Made by a program: the position numbers and the translations under genes
Assembly: GCF_018919065.1 (NCBI RefSeq)
Contig: NZ_JAHLQG010000012.1
Span: forward strand, 62,001-126,000
Length of the DNA stretch: 64,000 nucleotides
Direction: 5' to 3'
Source of the DNA: Blautia sp. MSJ-9
GTDB lineage: Bacteria; Bacillota; Clostridia; Lachnospirales; Lachnospiraceae
Notes under the pieces: generated by a model
What the model was told of the DNA's origin: nothing
Database searches by the model: none
Seen by the model: only the letters and a program-made list of their open reading frames with translations
Shown: positions 19,298-27,312 of the stretch, in pieces
Numbering within the stretch: position 1 is the first letter of the stretch
How the letters are laid out: every line of letters starts with the position of its first letter

Positions 19298-20086
19298 TTA
19301 TTTCTTTACAATGATAACCTGGCTTGCATCTGCATATGTATCTGTAAAATCAACGCTGGATTTACGGTCTTCTGTTACAGTCATACCTGCTGCACCGAAG
19401 TCAGCCTTACCGGACTGTACTGCCGGAAGGATGGAGTCGAATTCCATATCTTCGATCTTCAGTTCATATCCAAGTTTATCGCAGACCGCCTGAGCAATGT
19501 CTGCATCGATACCAACAATGTCATCACCTTCGTGATATTCATATGGCTCGAACTCAGCGTTAGTAGCCATTACCAGTGTTCCGTTAGAACGGTCAACATC
19601 TTCCGGTGATTCATATGGAGTCTTACCGGCATCCTCACCAATGTAATTATCCATGATACTGTCGATAGTTCCATCATCTTTGAGTTCTTTCAGAGCTCCG
19701 TTGATCTTGTCAAGAAGTTCGTCATTACCCTTCTTTAAGCAGATTGCGTATTCTTCTTCTTCAAATGGCTCATCCAGGATCTTAAGGTCATCATTATTCT
19801 CTACGAATTTCTGAGCTGGCTGTGAATCAATGATCACACAGTCAATCTGACCTGCTTTTAATGCCTGAACAGCTTCGCTTCCTTTGCTGTAACGTTCTAC
19901 TGTAGAACCGTCTTTCTCATAATCAGATGCATCAAGGTCACCTGTTGTACCAAGCTGAACACCGATTGTTGCTCCTGCAAGGTCATCTTTTGATTCAACT
20001 TTCTGAGCTGCGGATACGCTTCCTGCCATAGAAACTACCATAATCGCACTAAGTGCAAGAGTTGCAAATCTCTTCTGATCTTTCAT
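19298..20086 (-). CDS. ABC amino-acid binding protein, circularly permuted SBP_bac_3 fold
   Basis: Extracytoplasmic binding protein of the operon, 262 residues from the ATG at 20086 (GAGGAGG just upstream; an earlier in-frame start is rejected). A signal peptide (1-27, ending VSAAQ) lacks a lipobox cysteine, so it is not a standard lipoprotein. The domain order is odd. Residues 29-150 match what is normally the second half of the family: KSKDDLAG-like start, GVQLGTTGD, the ligand-contacting IIDSQPA with Asp87, then EEYAICLKKG and the terminal NGALKELKDDGT helix. Residues 169-262 match the normal first half: VMATNAEFEPYEY, signature GIDADIAQAV (192-201), and TVTEDRKSSVDF with the carboxylate-binding Arg241. 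A linker of about 18 residues joins the old termini. It is probably functional, since both halves are complete. Confidence 0.88.
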   Translation of the reverse strand: MKDQKRFATLALSAIMVVSMAGSVSAAQKVESKDDLAGATIGVQLGTTGDLDASDYEKDGSTVERYSKGSEAVQALKAGQIDCVIIDSQPAQKFVENNDDLKILDEPFEEEEYAICLKKGNDELLDKINGALKELKDDGTIDSIMDNYIGEDAGKTPYESPEDVDRSNGTLVMATNAEFEPYEYHEGDDIVGIDADIAQAVCDKLGYELKIEDMEFDSILPAVQSGKADFGAAGMTVTEDRKSSVDFTDTYADASQVIIVKK

Positions 20087-20188
20087 CTTTCTTCCTCCTC
20101 GCATCCGAAAGTATAGATACTGCTGCTGCCTTCTCTCTTCATACAGCAACGTATAATTATGCGTTTCGGTTGTATATTTTTGTTTTTT

Positions 20189-20216
20189 ATTTTAACATAC
20201 TTTCTATAAAATGCAA
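20189..20216 (-). promoter_or_regulatory. Promoter of the amino-acid ABC operon
   Basis: On the minus strand TTGCAT (20211-20216) and TAAAAT (20189-20194) are separated by 16 bases, about 100 bases before the binding-protein start. Confidence 0.55.
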
Positions 20217-20224
20217 GGTAAAAC

Positions 20225-20253
20225 TTGAATGACAGAACCATTTTCCATATAAT
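20225..20253 (+). promoter_or_regulatory. Promoter of dapF
   Basis: TTGAAT (20225-20230) and TATAAT (20248-20253) with a 17-base spacer. The leader to the start codon is about 130 bases; no lysine-riboswitch core was recognised in it. Confidence 0.65.
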
Positions 20254-20388
20254 GTATAATATGATTTCGTTAGAAACATTGCGTTTTTCACTTTTTCATA
20301 ACATTTTTCCTTTATAGTAACAGATATTGGAAAATAAGAGGTGTATAAATAATTATCATTTTATTTTAAATAAGAGGAGGATTTGTCG

Positions 20389-21240
20389 ATGAAATTTACT
20401 AAAATGCACGGAATTGGAAATGATTATGTATATGTAAACTGTTTTGAGGAAACTGTGGAGAATCCATCCGCGGTAGCCAGATATGTCAGTGACCGCCACT
20501 TTGGTATCGGTTCTGACGGACTGATTCTGATCAAACCGTCAGATGTAGCCGACTGTGAGATGGACATGTACAATCTGGATGGTTCTCAGGGCGCTATGTG
20601 TGGAAACGGTATCCGCTGCGTTGCCAAATATGCTTATGACTACGGCATCGTAAACAAAAAACATATCTCTGTCGCAACCAAGAGCGGCATCAAATATCTG
20701 GATCTCACTATCAAAGATGGTAAAGTATCTCTGGTAAAAGTAAATATGGGTTCTCCGATCCTGACAGCAAAACAGATTCCTGTCGTATCCGAGAAGGAAG
20801 AAGTTATCAATGAGCCGCTTGTCGTAGACGGAGAAACTTATTACATAACAGCTGTTTCCATGGGAAATCCTCATGCGATCGTCTATATGGCGGATATCGA
20901 CCATCTTGATATCGAAAAAATCGGTCCATCTTTCGAAAATCACGTAGCATTCCCGGATCGTGTAAATACAGAGTTTGTAGAAGTGATTGATGAACACACA
21001 CTCAAGATGCGTGTATGGGAACGTGGTTCAGGTGAAACACTTGCCTGCGGTACAGGAGCATGTGCAGTTGCTGTTGCTTCTATTTTAAATGGTCACGTAG
21101 ATGGAGACAAATCTGTTACTGTGAAACTGCTCGGCGGCGACCTGCAGATTTTCTGGAACAGACAGGAGAACCTGGTTTACATGACCGGTCCTGCAACTAC
21201 TGTTTTTGATGGTGAGATTGATGTAAGCTTCCTGAAATAA
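20389..21240 (+). CDS. dapF: Diaminopimelate epimerase
   Basis: Converts LL-DAP to meso-DAP for lysine and peptidoglycan synthesis, matching the meso-DAP specificity of murE here. The 283-residue protein uses two catalytic cysteines: Cys in the [10 protein letters not shown] segment (about 72) and in the [11 protein letters not shown] segment (about 219), both present. The ATG at 20389 is preferred over a TTG two codons earlier because GAGGAGG sits 8 bases upstream of it. The gene is monocistronic with its own promoter and terminator. Confidence 0.96.
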   Translation: MKFTKMHGIGNDYVYVNCFEETVENPSAVARYVSDRHFGIGSDGLILIKPSDVADCEMDMYNLDGSQGAMCGNGIRCVAKYAYDYGIVNKKHISVATKSGIKYLDLTIKDGKVSLVKVNMGSPILTAKQIPVVSEKEEVINEPLVVDGETYYITAVSMGNPHAIVYMADIDHLDIEKIGPSFENHVAFPDRVNTEFVEVIDEHTLKMRVWERGSGETLACGTGACAVAVASILNGHVDGDKSVTVKLLGGDLQIFWNRQENLVYMTGPATTVFDGEIDVSFLK

Positions 21241-21322
21241 GAATCGTCAGAGGATACTCTTACTGCACGAATATAAGATCACGCCAAAAATATTACATAA
21301 TAAAATTTCACAAAAGCATACA

Positions 21323-21361
21323 AAAAACGGATATATGTCATCATGGCACATATCCGTTTTC
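21323..21361 (+). terminator. Terminator of dapF
   Basis: AAAACGGATATATG pairs with CACATATCCGTTTT with one mismatch; A-run before and T-run after, so it could work in both directions. Confidence 0.85.
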
Positions 21362-21480
21362 ATTATTCATCTCTTTTATTTCGTTACGTCTTACGTATTT
21401 TCAAAACCTGTATCATCTTTTTAAGATTTTCTATGCTTTGCCAATAAGAAAAAGTACTAGCTTCTCTGAATTAACTGAAA

Positions 21481-21564
21481 TTCCTACTACGACAACCGAA
21501 TTCGGGCAAAATATACCGCAAATTGGGGCGTGCAGATTGCAGGAATGATTTTTCAAACACGCTC
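21481..21564 (-). repeat. Dispersed repeat family B, copy 1
   Basis: Read on the minus strand this begins GAGCGTGTTTGAAAAA and ends near GTCGTAGTAGG. It aligns along its length with the plus-strand copy at 56128-56215. It lies between dapF and azlD; no coding frame was seen in the 340-base gap. Confidence 0.65.
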
Positions 21565-21580
21565 CAGGATTAATCCACAC

Positions 21581-21898
21581 TTACATGGCAAATTCCAGTA
21601 TTCTTTCCACAATAAAGACTGCCGCACATGCGAATAACGCAACTGTCAGAAGACTCTTCTCCTTATACGCTGCGATCAATGCTACCACAAATCCCACTGC
21701 TGCGGAGATCACGCTGTCCGTAGCAAAAAGGATTGCAGGAAATGTCATCGCTGCCAGACATGCATACGGCACATAATACAGAAATGATTTGATAAACGGG
21801 CTGGTAATTTCTTTTCTGGAAAGAGCCAGTGGAAGCATACGGATCAGATAAGTAACTGCCGCCATTACCAGAATATAGATATAAATGTTATGATTCAT
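21581..21898 (-). CDS. azlD: AzlD family branched-chain amino acid export subunit
   Basis: Small membrane partner of AzlC, 105 residues with four hydrophobic helices (about 5-25, 38-60, 62-80, 82-100) and the LPLALS motif after the first. The ATG at 21898 is chosen because GGAGAG lies just upstream; the frame extends further but that part overlaps azlC. With azlC it forms the two-component exporter for branched-chain amino acids and analogues. The coding regions overlap by 11 bases. Confidence 0.9.
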   Translation of the reverse strand: MNHNIYIYILVMAAVTYLIRMLPLALSRKEITSPFIKSFLYYVPYACLAAMTFPAILFATDSVISAAVGFVVALIAAYKEKSLLTVALFACAAVFIVERILEFAM

Positions 21899-22613
21899 GA
21901 GCTCTCTCCTCTTCTTTCTCTTCTTCAATTGGGCAGAAATAAGCGGCTGCTCCTGCCACGATCAGTGTTGTAATAATAATCACAAAACCGGAAGAAACTT
22001 TTGACAGTAATGGAATCACCTTAAATAACGTACTGATCACCATTGCTGCCACAACTACAGCAAGTACTGCCTTATTCTTCTTTGCAGGAGGAATAATAAT
22101 TGCAAGGAACATTCCATAAATTGCCACACTCAGTGCACTCATCATGAAATCAGGAAGGATATTTCCGGAAATTGCTCCTGCCAGAGTTCCCAACACCCAT
22201 CCCGGGATAGCCACACACATGGCTCCATAATTATAAAAAGCACTTACCTTTCCCGGCTGGCTGGCACTGATACCAAAAATCTCGTCTGTGACACCAAATG
22301 CCGCTATATAACGGTGAACCGGCGCTTCATCTCTTCTGAATTTCTGTGCAAGAGAAAAGGACATCAGACAATACCGCAGATTGATAATCAGCTGTGTCAG
22401 CGCCATTTCCCAGTATGAACCTCCCATTACCATAATATCAAGTCCGGCAAACTGACCCGCTGATGTTACGTTTGTCAGCGAGATCAGCACTGCCTGCCAG
22501 ATACTTAATCCGTTCGCAACTGCCATCATACCAAACGTAAATGATACGGCAAAATATCCCAGACCGATTGGGACACCGTCCTTCATACCCTTCCTAAAAC
22601 TTTCACTCCTCAT
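21888..22613 (-). CDS. azlC: AzlC family branched-chain amino acid permease
   Basis: Large subunit of the AzlCD exporter, 241 residues with about seven hydrophobic helices and the family segment VPIGLGYFAVSFTFG near the N-terminus plus TSAGQFAG near 60. The ATG at 22613 follows AGGAGGAG by 7 bases; an upstream extension to 22769 is rejected because it lacks a binding site and is not membrane-like. It precedes azlD in a two-gene operon. Confidence 0.92.
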   Translation of the reverse strand: MRSESFRKGMKDGVPIGLGYFAVSFTFGMMAVANGLSIWQAVLISLTNVTSAGQFAGLDIMVMGGSYWEMALTQLIINLRYCLMSFSLAQKFRRDEAPVHRYIAAFGVTDEIFGISASQPGKVSAFYNYGAMCVAIPGWVLGTLAGAISGNILPDFMMSALSVAIYGMFLAIIIPPAKKNKAVLAVVVAAMVISTLFKVIPLLSKVSSGFVIIITTLIVAGAAAYFCPIEEEKEEERAHES

Positions 22614-22733
22614 TGTTTCTCTCCTCCTGTCACATTTTTGTGAACCTTTTATCCTGGTGTGCCACTCACTTATCTGCGAATCCAATTGCACAGCTAAAAA
22701 AAACTCAGCATAGCAAGACTTATGAACGCAGAT

Positions 22734-22765
22734 AACCCGGAGGACACATCCCTGGCCTCCGGGTT
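22734..22765 (-). terminator. Hairpin after the SGNH hydrolase gene
   Basis: A perfect 10-base stem, AACCCGGAGG with CCTCCGGGTT, around a 12-base loop, starting 5 bases past the hydrolase stop. No adjacent U-tract is present, so termination may be partial and read into azlCD. Confidence 0.6.
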
Positions 22766-22769
22766 GCAC

Positions 22770-23747
22770 TCAGGACTCCCTGATTTTCTTTATCGCATAT
22801 GCATAAATTCTTTTATATGTTCTCATGGAATAATGCAGACCATCATCTGTATAATTTCTAAATTCGCATTTGCTTGTATAGCCACAGCGCATCAGATAAG
22901 AATAACTGTTGATCCAGGTAAAATTACCGTTCAGCTTCTTCTTCAGCCTGTTATTAAAGCCACGGATCTCCGATTCCTTTCTCGTAGGCTTCATTGCTGT
23001 ATTACACGGATTAACCGACATATAAAACAGCTCACAGTTTCTGGTCGTCAGCTTTCTGGATAATCCGTTCATATAAGATGCATACTCTGTAGAAACAGAG
23101 TCATAGCTGATTCCGTTTCCATTCCGGTGGATCAGATCATTTACTCCCAGATTAAAAATAACAGCAATTGGTCTGGTGCTGTCATCTTCCTTATTTATCT
23201 CCTGAAGTAAAAGCTTCTCCCCTTCGTTCTTCATCCAGGAAAGTCCTTCACCACTCTTGCATACAAATCCTACTTTATCAAAAAGCCTGGAACCACATTG
23301 TTTCTGCAAAGTACTCCGAAGCATTGCTGTACGTGAATCTCCCACAAAGATGATCTTTTCATATTTGTCCACGCTGTCTGCGAGATTACCTGTATAAATA
23401 TCCGGTTCCTGGTTCCATTTGTATTTCACAGGATAGAGATGATCATTTTTCGTTACTTTCAGTCTCTCATATGCCTGATACATTGGATTACACTGCTGAT
23501 TCTTAATGGTCGACCATCCCATAAAAGTATATCCGTTTCCGTTCACATCTCCCGGAAGAATAATAGTATTTCCGGAAGTTACGGTCTTCTTTACCGTTCC
23601 CCTCGATGTCTCTATGGTAACTGTTTTCTTAACTACTTTCTTTGTCGTCTTACTTCCCGATGTTGTCGCTGCCCACGTCATAGATGGAGCAATCATAAGC
23701 ATTAACATGCACGTCAGCAGAATATACAGAATTTTCCTTCCCCGCAT
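22770..23747 (-). CDS. Secreted SGNH/GDSL-type hydrolase with a cell-wall-like repeat module
   Basis: An exported 325-residue protein (ATG at 23747, AGGAG 6 bases upstream; longer in-frame starts rejected). After a signal peptide (about 1-28) come a basic Lys/Thr linker, a short InlB-type repeat with GNGYTFMGWST (about 70-85), and an SGNH hydrolase domain with the GDSR serine block (about 140), GVND (about 210) and DGLHY histidine block (about 305). The family deacylates or de-esterifies lipids or glycans; the specific substrate is unknown. It is the first gene ahead of azlCD. Confidence 0.82.
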   Translation of the reverse strand: MRGRKILYILLTCMLMLMIAPSMTWAATTSGSKTTKKVVKKTVTIETSRGTVKKTVTSGNTIILPGDVNGNGYTFMGWSTIKNQQCNPMYQAYERLKVTKNDHLYPVKYKWNQEPDIYTGNLADSVDKYEKIIFVGDSRTAMLRSTLQKQCGSRLFDKVGFVCKSGEGLSWMKNEGEKLLLQEINKEDDSTRPIAVIFNLGVNDLIHRNGNGISYDSVSTEYASYMNGLSRKLTTRNCELFYMSVNPCNTAMKPTRKESEIRGFNNRLKKKLNGNFTWINSYSYLMRCGYTSKCEFRNYTDDGLHYSMRTYKRIYAYAIKKIRES

Positions 23748-23905
23748 GTTCTTCTCCTGTCTCGTCATTGCAGTTCTCCCTGTTGCTGTTTTCTCTGTCT
23801 TCAGCAAACTCTTTTCTTATCTCTGTCGTATGGTACGATACACATATCATATTCTTTCCAAGTTTACATCATCTATCAGAAACAGTCAACTGTCTGCGGC
23901 AACAA

Positions 23906-24325
23906 TTATTCCTCAAATTTATTTTTGCACTCTTTGCACACTCCATACAGAATAGAATTCTTACACTGCAATGTGAATCCATGACTCTCTTCAATATGAT
24001 GAGAAATCTCTTCCATAAAATGGCATTCCAGATGAATAATCCTGCCGCATTTCACACATTTCAGATGCAGATGCTGCTCGCATCCACGTCCGGGCTCCAC
24101 ATACTGATAGGCGGCCTGACATCCTTTCTCTGCCACGTATTTGATCACTGTGCCATCCTTTGCCAGCTTGTCCAGATAGCGATAAATAGTTGTGATATTC
24201 ACCTCGCTGTCATGAGCTTTCAGATATTCATCCACATCTGCTGCTGTCACAGTATGATCATTACTATTCTTCAAATATTCAAGTATTTTCCTGCGGCTTG
24301 CTGTCGCATAACTGCTTCCCGCCAT
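23906..24325 (-). CDS. Fur family metal-responsive repressor
   Basis: A 139-residue winged-helix repressor of the Fur/Zur/PerR family. The DNA-binding half contains the VNITTIYRYLDKL recognition region; the metal half has the HLHLKCVKCG motif and a C-terminal CxxC (VCKECK), so a structural zinc site is likely. The ATG at 24325 is used, although GGAGG lies 14 bases away and a TTG eight codons earlier is a possible alternative. It follows the heavy-metal exporter-like gene by 99 bases on the same strand, so it probably represses its own operon through the repeated operator at 25313-25364. Which metal it senses cannot be told. Confidence 0.88.
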   Translation of the reverse strand: MAGSSYATASRRKILEYLKNSNDHTVTAADVDEYLKAHDSEVNITTIYRYLDKLAKDGTVIKYVAEKGCQAAYQYVEPGRGCEQHLHLKCVKCGRIIHLECHFMEEISHHIEESHGFTLQCKNSILYGVCKECKNKFEE

Positions 24326-24424
24326 AATTTTCCGTATTTCCTCCTGCAAATATTACTATTCACGTCACGTCGTTCTCGGTAACCTGAAATTACTTTTTGT
24401 TTGTTATTGTCAGGTAGCTTCTGG

Positions 24425-25279
24425 TTAAAATACAATTCCTGTCAGTTCAATGATAATACCCCAGAATACCCCCAGTCCATAAAGTAATCCAATAATCCTG
24501 AAGTTCTGCTTTCTGTCATGATTCAGACGAAACAGGATCAGAATACCAACTCCTGCATTTACCAACAGTCCTGCCATCATAGCACCTGCTCCGATAATAT
24601 GCTCCAGATATAACTGGGTGATCACAACGGAAGAAGCACAGTTCGGAATCAGTCCTACAAGAGCCGCGATCAGTTCACCAACTATCGGTGCTCCCGTAAA
24701 AAGTCCTGCCAATGTCTCTTCTCCCACTAATCCAATGATAATATTTAAAGCCAGAGAAATCAAGAAAATATACACAAAAACATGCAGTGTATGAGTAAGT
24801 GCTGAGGAAAGCAGTCCATGTTCACAATTACATCTCTCCTCTTCACAGATCTCATGAATATCCATTTCCTTCTCCTGTTTCTTCAGAACATGTGTATAAA
24901 CATATTCCACCACAAGACCTGAAATAATTCCGATCGCCGCCTTACATGCCAGAATTTTAATAATTGTAGCGGCAGGTACTGCATTAGAAATCATGATTGG
25001 AAACATTTCATCAGAAGTAGATAAATATACAGCGATCAGTGTTCCCACTGTAATTACACGCCCTGCGAAAAGGCTGGACGCAGCTGCTGAGAAACCACAC
25101 TGCGGAATCACACCCAGAAGTCCGCCCCATACAGGTCCCAGTTTTCCTGCTGTGCGGATCGTATTCCTCGCTGCAGAACCAGTCTTGTGCTCCAACCACT
25201 CCATAAATAAATACGTAAGAAAAAGAAACGGCAACAGCTTAATGCTGTCAATTACTGAATCTATAATAATCTCTGTCAT
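24425..25279 (-). CDS. Ten-helix heavy-metal transporter-like protein (ArsP_2 / putative manganese transporter family)
   Basis: A 284-residue membrane protein with two homologous halves, each carrying a proline-cysteine or proline-asparagine-cysteine motif in a membrane helix (GVIPQCGFSAAASS at about 57-70 and GLIPNCASSVVIT near 215), typical of the putative 10-TM heavy-metal exporter family. A cytosolic loop between the halves holds His and Cys residues (HEICEEERCNCEHG) that could bind metal. The gene is first in a two-gene operon with a Fur-type repressor and has a strong promoter overlapped by repeated operators, so its expression is metal controlled. Substrate is unknown; manganese or zinc is inference. 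Confidence 0.8.
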   Translation of the reverse strand: MTEIIIDSVIDSIKLLPFLFLTYLFMEWLEHKTGSAARNTIRTAGKLGPVWGGLLGVIPQCGFSAAASSLFAGRVITVGTLIAVYLSTSDEMFPIMISNAVPAATIIKILACKAAIGIISGLVVEYVYTHVLKKQEKEMDIHEICEEERCNCEHGLLSSALTHTLHVFVYIFLISLALNIIIGLVGEETLAGLFTGAPIVGELIAALVGLIPNCASSVVITQLYLEHIIGAGAMMAGLLVNAGVGILILFRLNHDRKQNFRIIGLLYGLGVFWGIIIELTGIVF

Positions 25280-25312
25280 ATGAACCTCCCTGTATTTCCT
25301 GACCGATCACAT

Positions 25313-25364
25313 ATTTGCAACTTATTTACATTTGCATTCTGTTTGTATTTGCAACTTATTTGCA
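25313..25364 (-). promoter_or_regulatory. Repeated Fur-family operator
   Basis: Heptamer ATTTGCA occurs at 25313, 25330, 25347 and 25358, with near copies at 25324 and 25341, spaced 11, 6, 11, 6 and 11 bases. The array lies just downstream of the -10 box of the transporter operon, where bound repressor would block initiation. Confidence 0.65.
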
Positions 25365-25371
25365 TTTCTGT

Positions 25372-25399
25372 ATTATAACGCATTCTTAGCATTTGTCAA
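25372..25399 (-). promoter_or_regulatory. Promoter of the transporter/Fur operon
   Basis: Minus strand TTGACA (25394-25399) and TATAAT (25372-25377) with a 16-base spacer, both consensus hexamers. Confidence 0.8.
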
Positions 25400-25408
25400 G
25401 ACACAAAA

Positions 25409-25451
25409 AGACCATTTTCCGGATGATTGGGGGAATACCGAAAAATGGTCT
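25409..25451 (-). terminator. Terminator of metY
   Basis: AGACCATTTTTCGG pairs with CCGGAAAATGGTCT (one wobble), followed on the minus strand by a U-run that ends about 5 bases before the next promoter. Confidence 0.85.
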
Positions 25452-25487
25452 TCTATGCAATAATAAAGGAGGTTATACTTTTATCAA

Positions 25488-26801
25488 TTATTCAGCTACT
25501 GCTTTAAATGCTTCGTCAAGGTCCTGAATGATATCATCAATGTTCTCAGTACCAATAGAGAGACGGATTGTGTTTGGTTTGATGCCCTGGTCAAGAAGTT
25601 CTTCTTCTGTGCACTGGCTGTGTGTTGTTGTAGCCGGATGGATAACAAGAGATTTAACATCAGCTACGTTAGCAAGCAGTGAGAACAGTTCAAGGTTATC
25701 AATAAAGTCTTTTGCTTTCTGTGCATCACCCTTGATTTCAAATGTAAAGATAGAACCGCCGCCGTTCGGGAAGTATTTCTTGTAAAGTTCCTGCTGGCTT
25801 GGATCTGTGGATACAGATGGATGATGAACTTTCTCTACCTGTGGGTGGTTGTTTAAGTACTGAACTACTTTCAGTGCGTTCTCTACATGACGTTCTACAC
25901 GGAGAGACAGAGTTTCAAGTCCCTGAAGGAAGATGAATGAGCTTACAGGAGAGATTGTTGCACCTGTGTCACGAAGAAGGATTGCACGAATCTTTGTAAC
26001 AAATGCAGCCGGTCCGCAAGCTTTTGTAAAGCTTACACCATGATAGCTTGGATTTGGCTCTGTCAGAGATGCAAATTTACCAGATGCTTCCCAGTCAAAT
26101 TTGCCACCTTCTACGATAACACCACCAATTGTTGTTCCATGTCCGCCAATGAACTTAGTTGCAGAATGAACAACGATATCTGCACCATATTCGATTGGTC
26201 TTACAAGGTAAGGTGTTGCAAATGTGTTATCTACAACAAGCGGGATTTTATGTGCATGAGCGATCTTTGCAATAGCTTCAATATCAACTACATCAGAGTT
26301 CGGGTTTCCAAGTGTTTCAATGTAAACAGCTTTTGTGTTGTCCTGGATTGCATTCTCTACTTCTTCAAGGTTGAATACATCAACAAATGTTGTTGTAATT
26401 CCGTAAGCCGGAAGTGTATGCTCAAGAAGGTTTGTTGTTCCACCGTAGATGTTCTTAGCTGCTACGATGTGGTCGCCCTGCTGTGCAAGGTTCTCAATTG
26501 TGTATGTGATTGCTGCTGCACCGGATGCTACTGCAAGTGCTGCGGAACCACCTTCAAGTGCTGCAATTCTCTTCTCAAATACATCTTCTGTCGGGTTTGT
26601 CAGACGTCCGTAGATATTACCTGCATCTGCAAGTCCGAAACGAGCGGCTGCGTGATCGCAGTTTCTGAATACGTAGGAAGATGTCTGGTAGATCGGTACT
26701 GCTCTTGCATCTGTAACTGGATCCGGGCTTTCCTGTCCTACGTGAAGCTGTAATGTTTCAAATTTGAAATTTCTGTCTTTTCTTGCGATTTTTTTACTCA
26801 T
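25488..26801 (-). CDS. metY: O-acetylhomoserine sulfhydrylase
   Basis: PLP enzyme making homocysteine from O-acetylhomoserine and sulfide. The 437-residue length fits the MetY branch rather than the shorter MetB/MetC enzymes. Visible features are the N-terminal TLQLHVGQ and YQTSSYVF segments, the PLP lysine in [12 protein letters not shown] (about residue 210), and RLSIGTE near the C-terminus. The gene is monocistronic with a leader of about 290 bases. No SAM-riboswitch core (CTTATC-AGAG) was found in this leader; a site shared with the rrf2 promoter overlaps its promoter instead. Confidence 0.95.
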   Translation of the reverse strand: MSKKIARKDRNFKFETLQLHVGQESPDPVTDARAVPIYQTSSYVFRNCDHAAARFGLADAGNIYGRLTNPTEDVFEKRIAALEGGSAALAVASGAAAITYTIENLAQQGDHIVAAKNIYGGTTNLLEHTLPAYGITTTFVDVFNLEEVENAIQDNTKAVYIETLGNPNSDVVDIEAIAKIAHAHKIPLVVDNTFATPYLVRPIEYGADIVVHSATKFIGGHGTTIGGVIVEGGKFDWEASGKFASLTEPNPSYHGVSFTKACGPAAFVTKIRAILLRDTGATISPVSSFIFLQGLETLSLRVERHVENALKVVQYLNNHPQVEKVHHPSVSTDPSQQELYKKYFPNGGGSIFTFEIKGDAQKAKDFIDNLELFSLLANVADVKSLVIHPATTTHSQCTEEELLDQGIKPNTIRLSIGTENIDDIIQDLDEAFKAVAE

Positions 26802-27127
26802 GTGTCTGTCCTCATCTTTCTTTCGATTTATGATAATAGTCTTAATTTCTGATATGTTGCTTTCACCTGCCTGCGTTTCATCTGGCAGTTGGTGTTTCTT
26901 ATTCTCATAAGAAATAATTGCAATTTTTATATTGTAAGTTTAACTCCTGTATTCCATGTTCTGTCTTCAGATCATTAACACAGACACATTCGTTTCTCTT
27001 CTATACAAATTAGATTCTGGCTCTTTAATACCCTCATTTCTAAGCCTCTTCTCTTTCTACGTATTTCATATCTGTTTGATATGATTTAGCATAGTTGTAT
27101 ATTATCACTCCATTCCTAGTATGTCAA
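26802..27127 (-). promoter_or_regulatory. metY promoter and long leader
   Basis: TTGACA (27122-27127) and TAATAT (27099-27104) with a 17-base spacer give a strong promoter. The 9-mer ACTAGGAAT (27112-27120) fills the spacer next to the -35 box and recurs in the promoter of the Rrf2 gene. The transcribed leader of about 290 bases has a small CTGCC/GGCAG hairpin but no riboswitch or T-box that I recognise. Confidence 0.65.
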
Positions 27128-27270
27128 TAGGAAAACGAAAGATTTTTCTCAATAACCTTATCTTAGAATTTTATAACTTTTAATAGTTAATAACTATATG
27201 TTTACGATCCAAAATCACATAAGTTACTTCACATCAGAACTTCATAACAGAACAATTCGTAAATGCAAAA

Positions 27271-27298
27271 TCAGGGACAGTCTAACTTCTGCCCCTGA
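27271..27298 (-). terminator. Terminator of mnmA
   Basis: TCAGGGGCAG pairs with CTGTCCCTGA (one wobble) around an 8-base loop, followed by TTTTGCATTT on the minus strand. Confidence 0.8.
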
Positions 27299-27312
27299 CT
27301 TTAATTTTATAT

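Noticed and set aside
19298..20086. Truncated or frameshifted binding-protein pseudogene
   Set aside because: Both halves are complete, in one frame, joined by a linker, with signal peptide and ribosome binding site; the order is changed but nothing is missing.
26040..26753. A 237-codon plus-strand frame opposite metY with many cysteines
   Set aside because: It is the antisense of a strongly conserved enzyme gene; the cysteine richness reflects the codon usage of metY on the other strand.
26802..27098. Possible SAM riboswitch or T-box in the metY leader
   Set aside because: The leader is long enough, but neither the SAM-I core nor a T-box sequence nor a terminator ahead of the gene was found.
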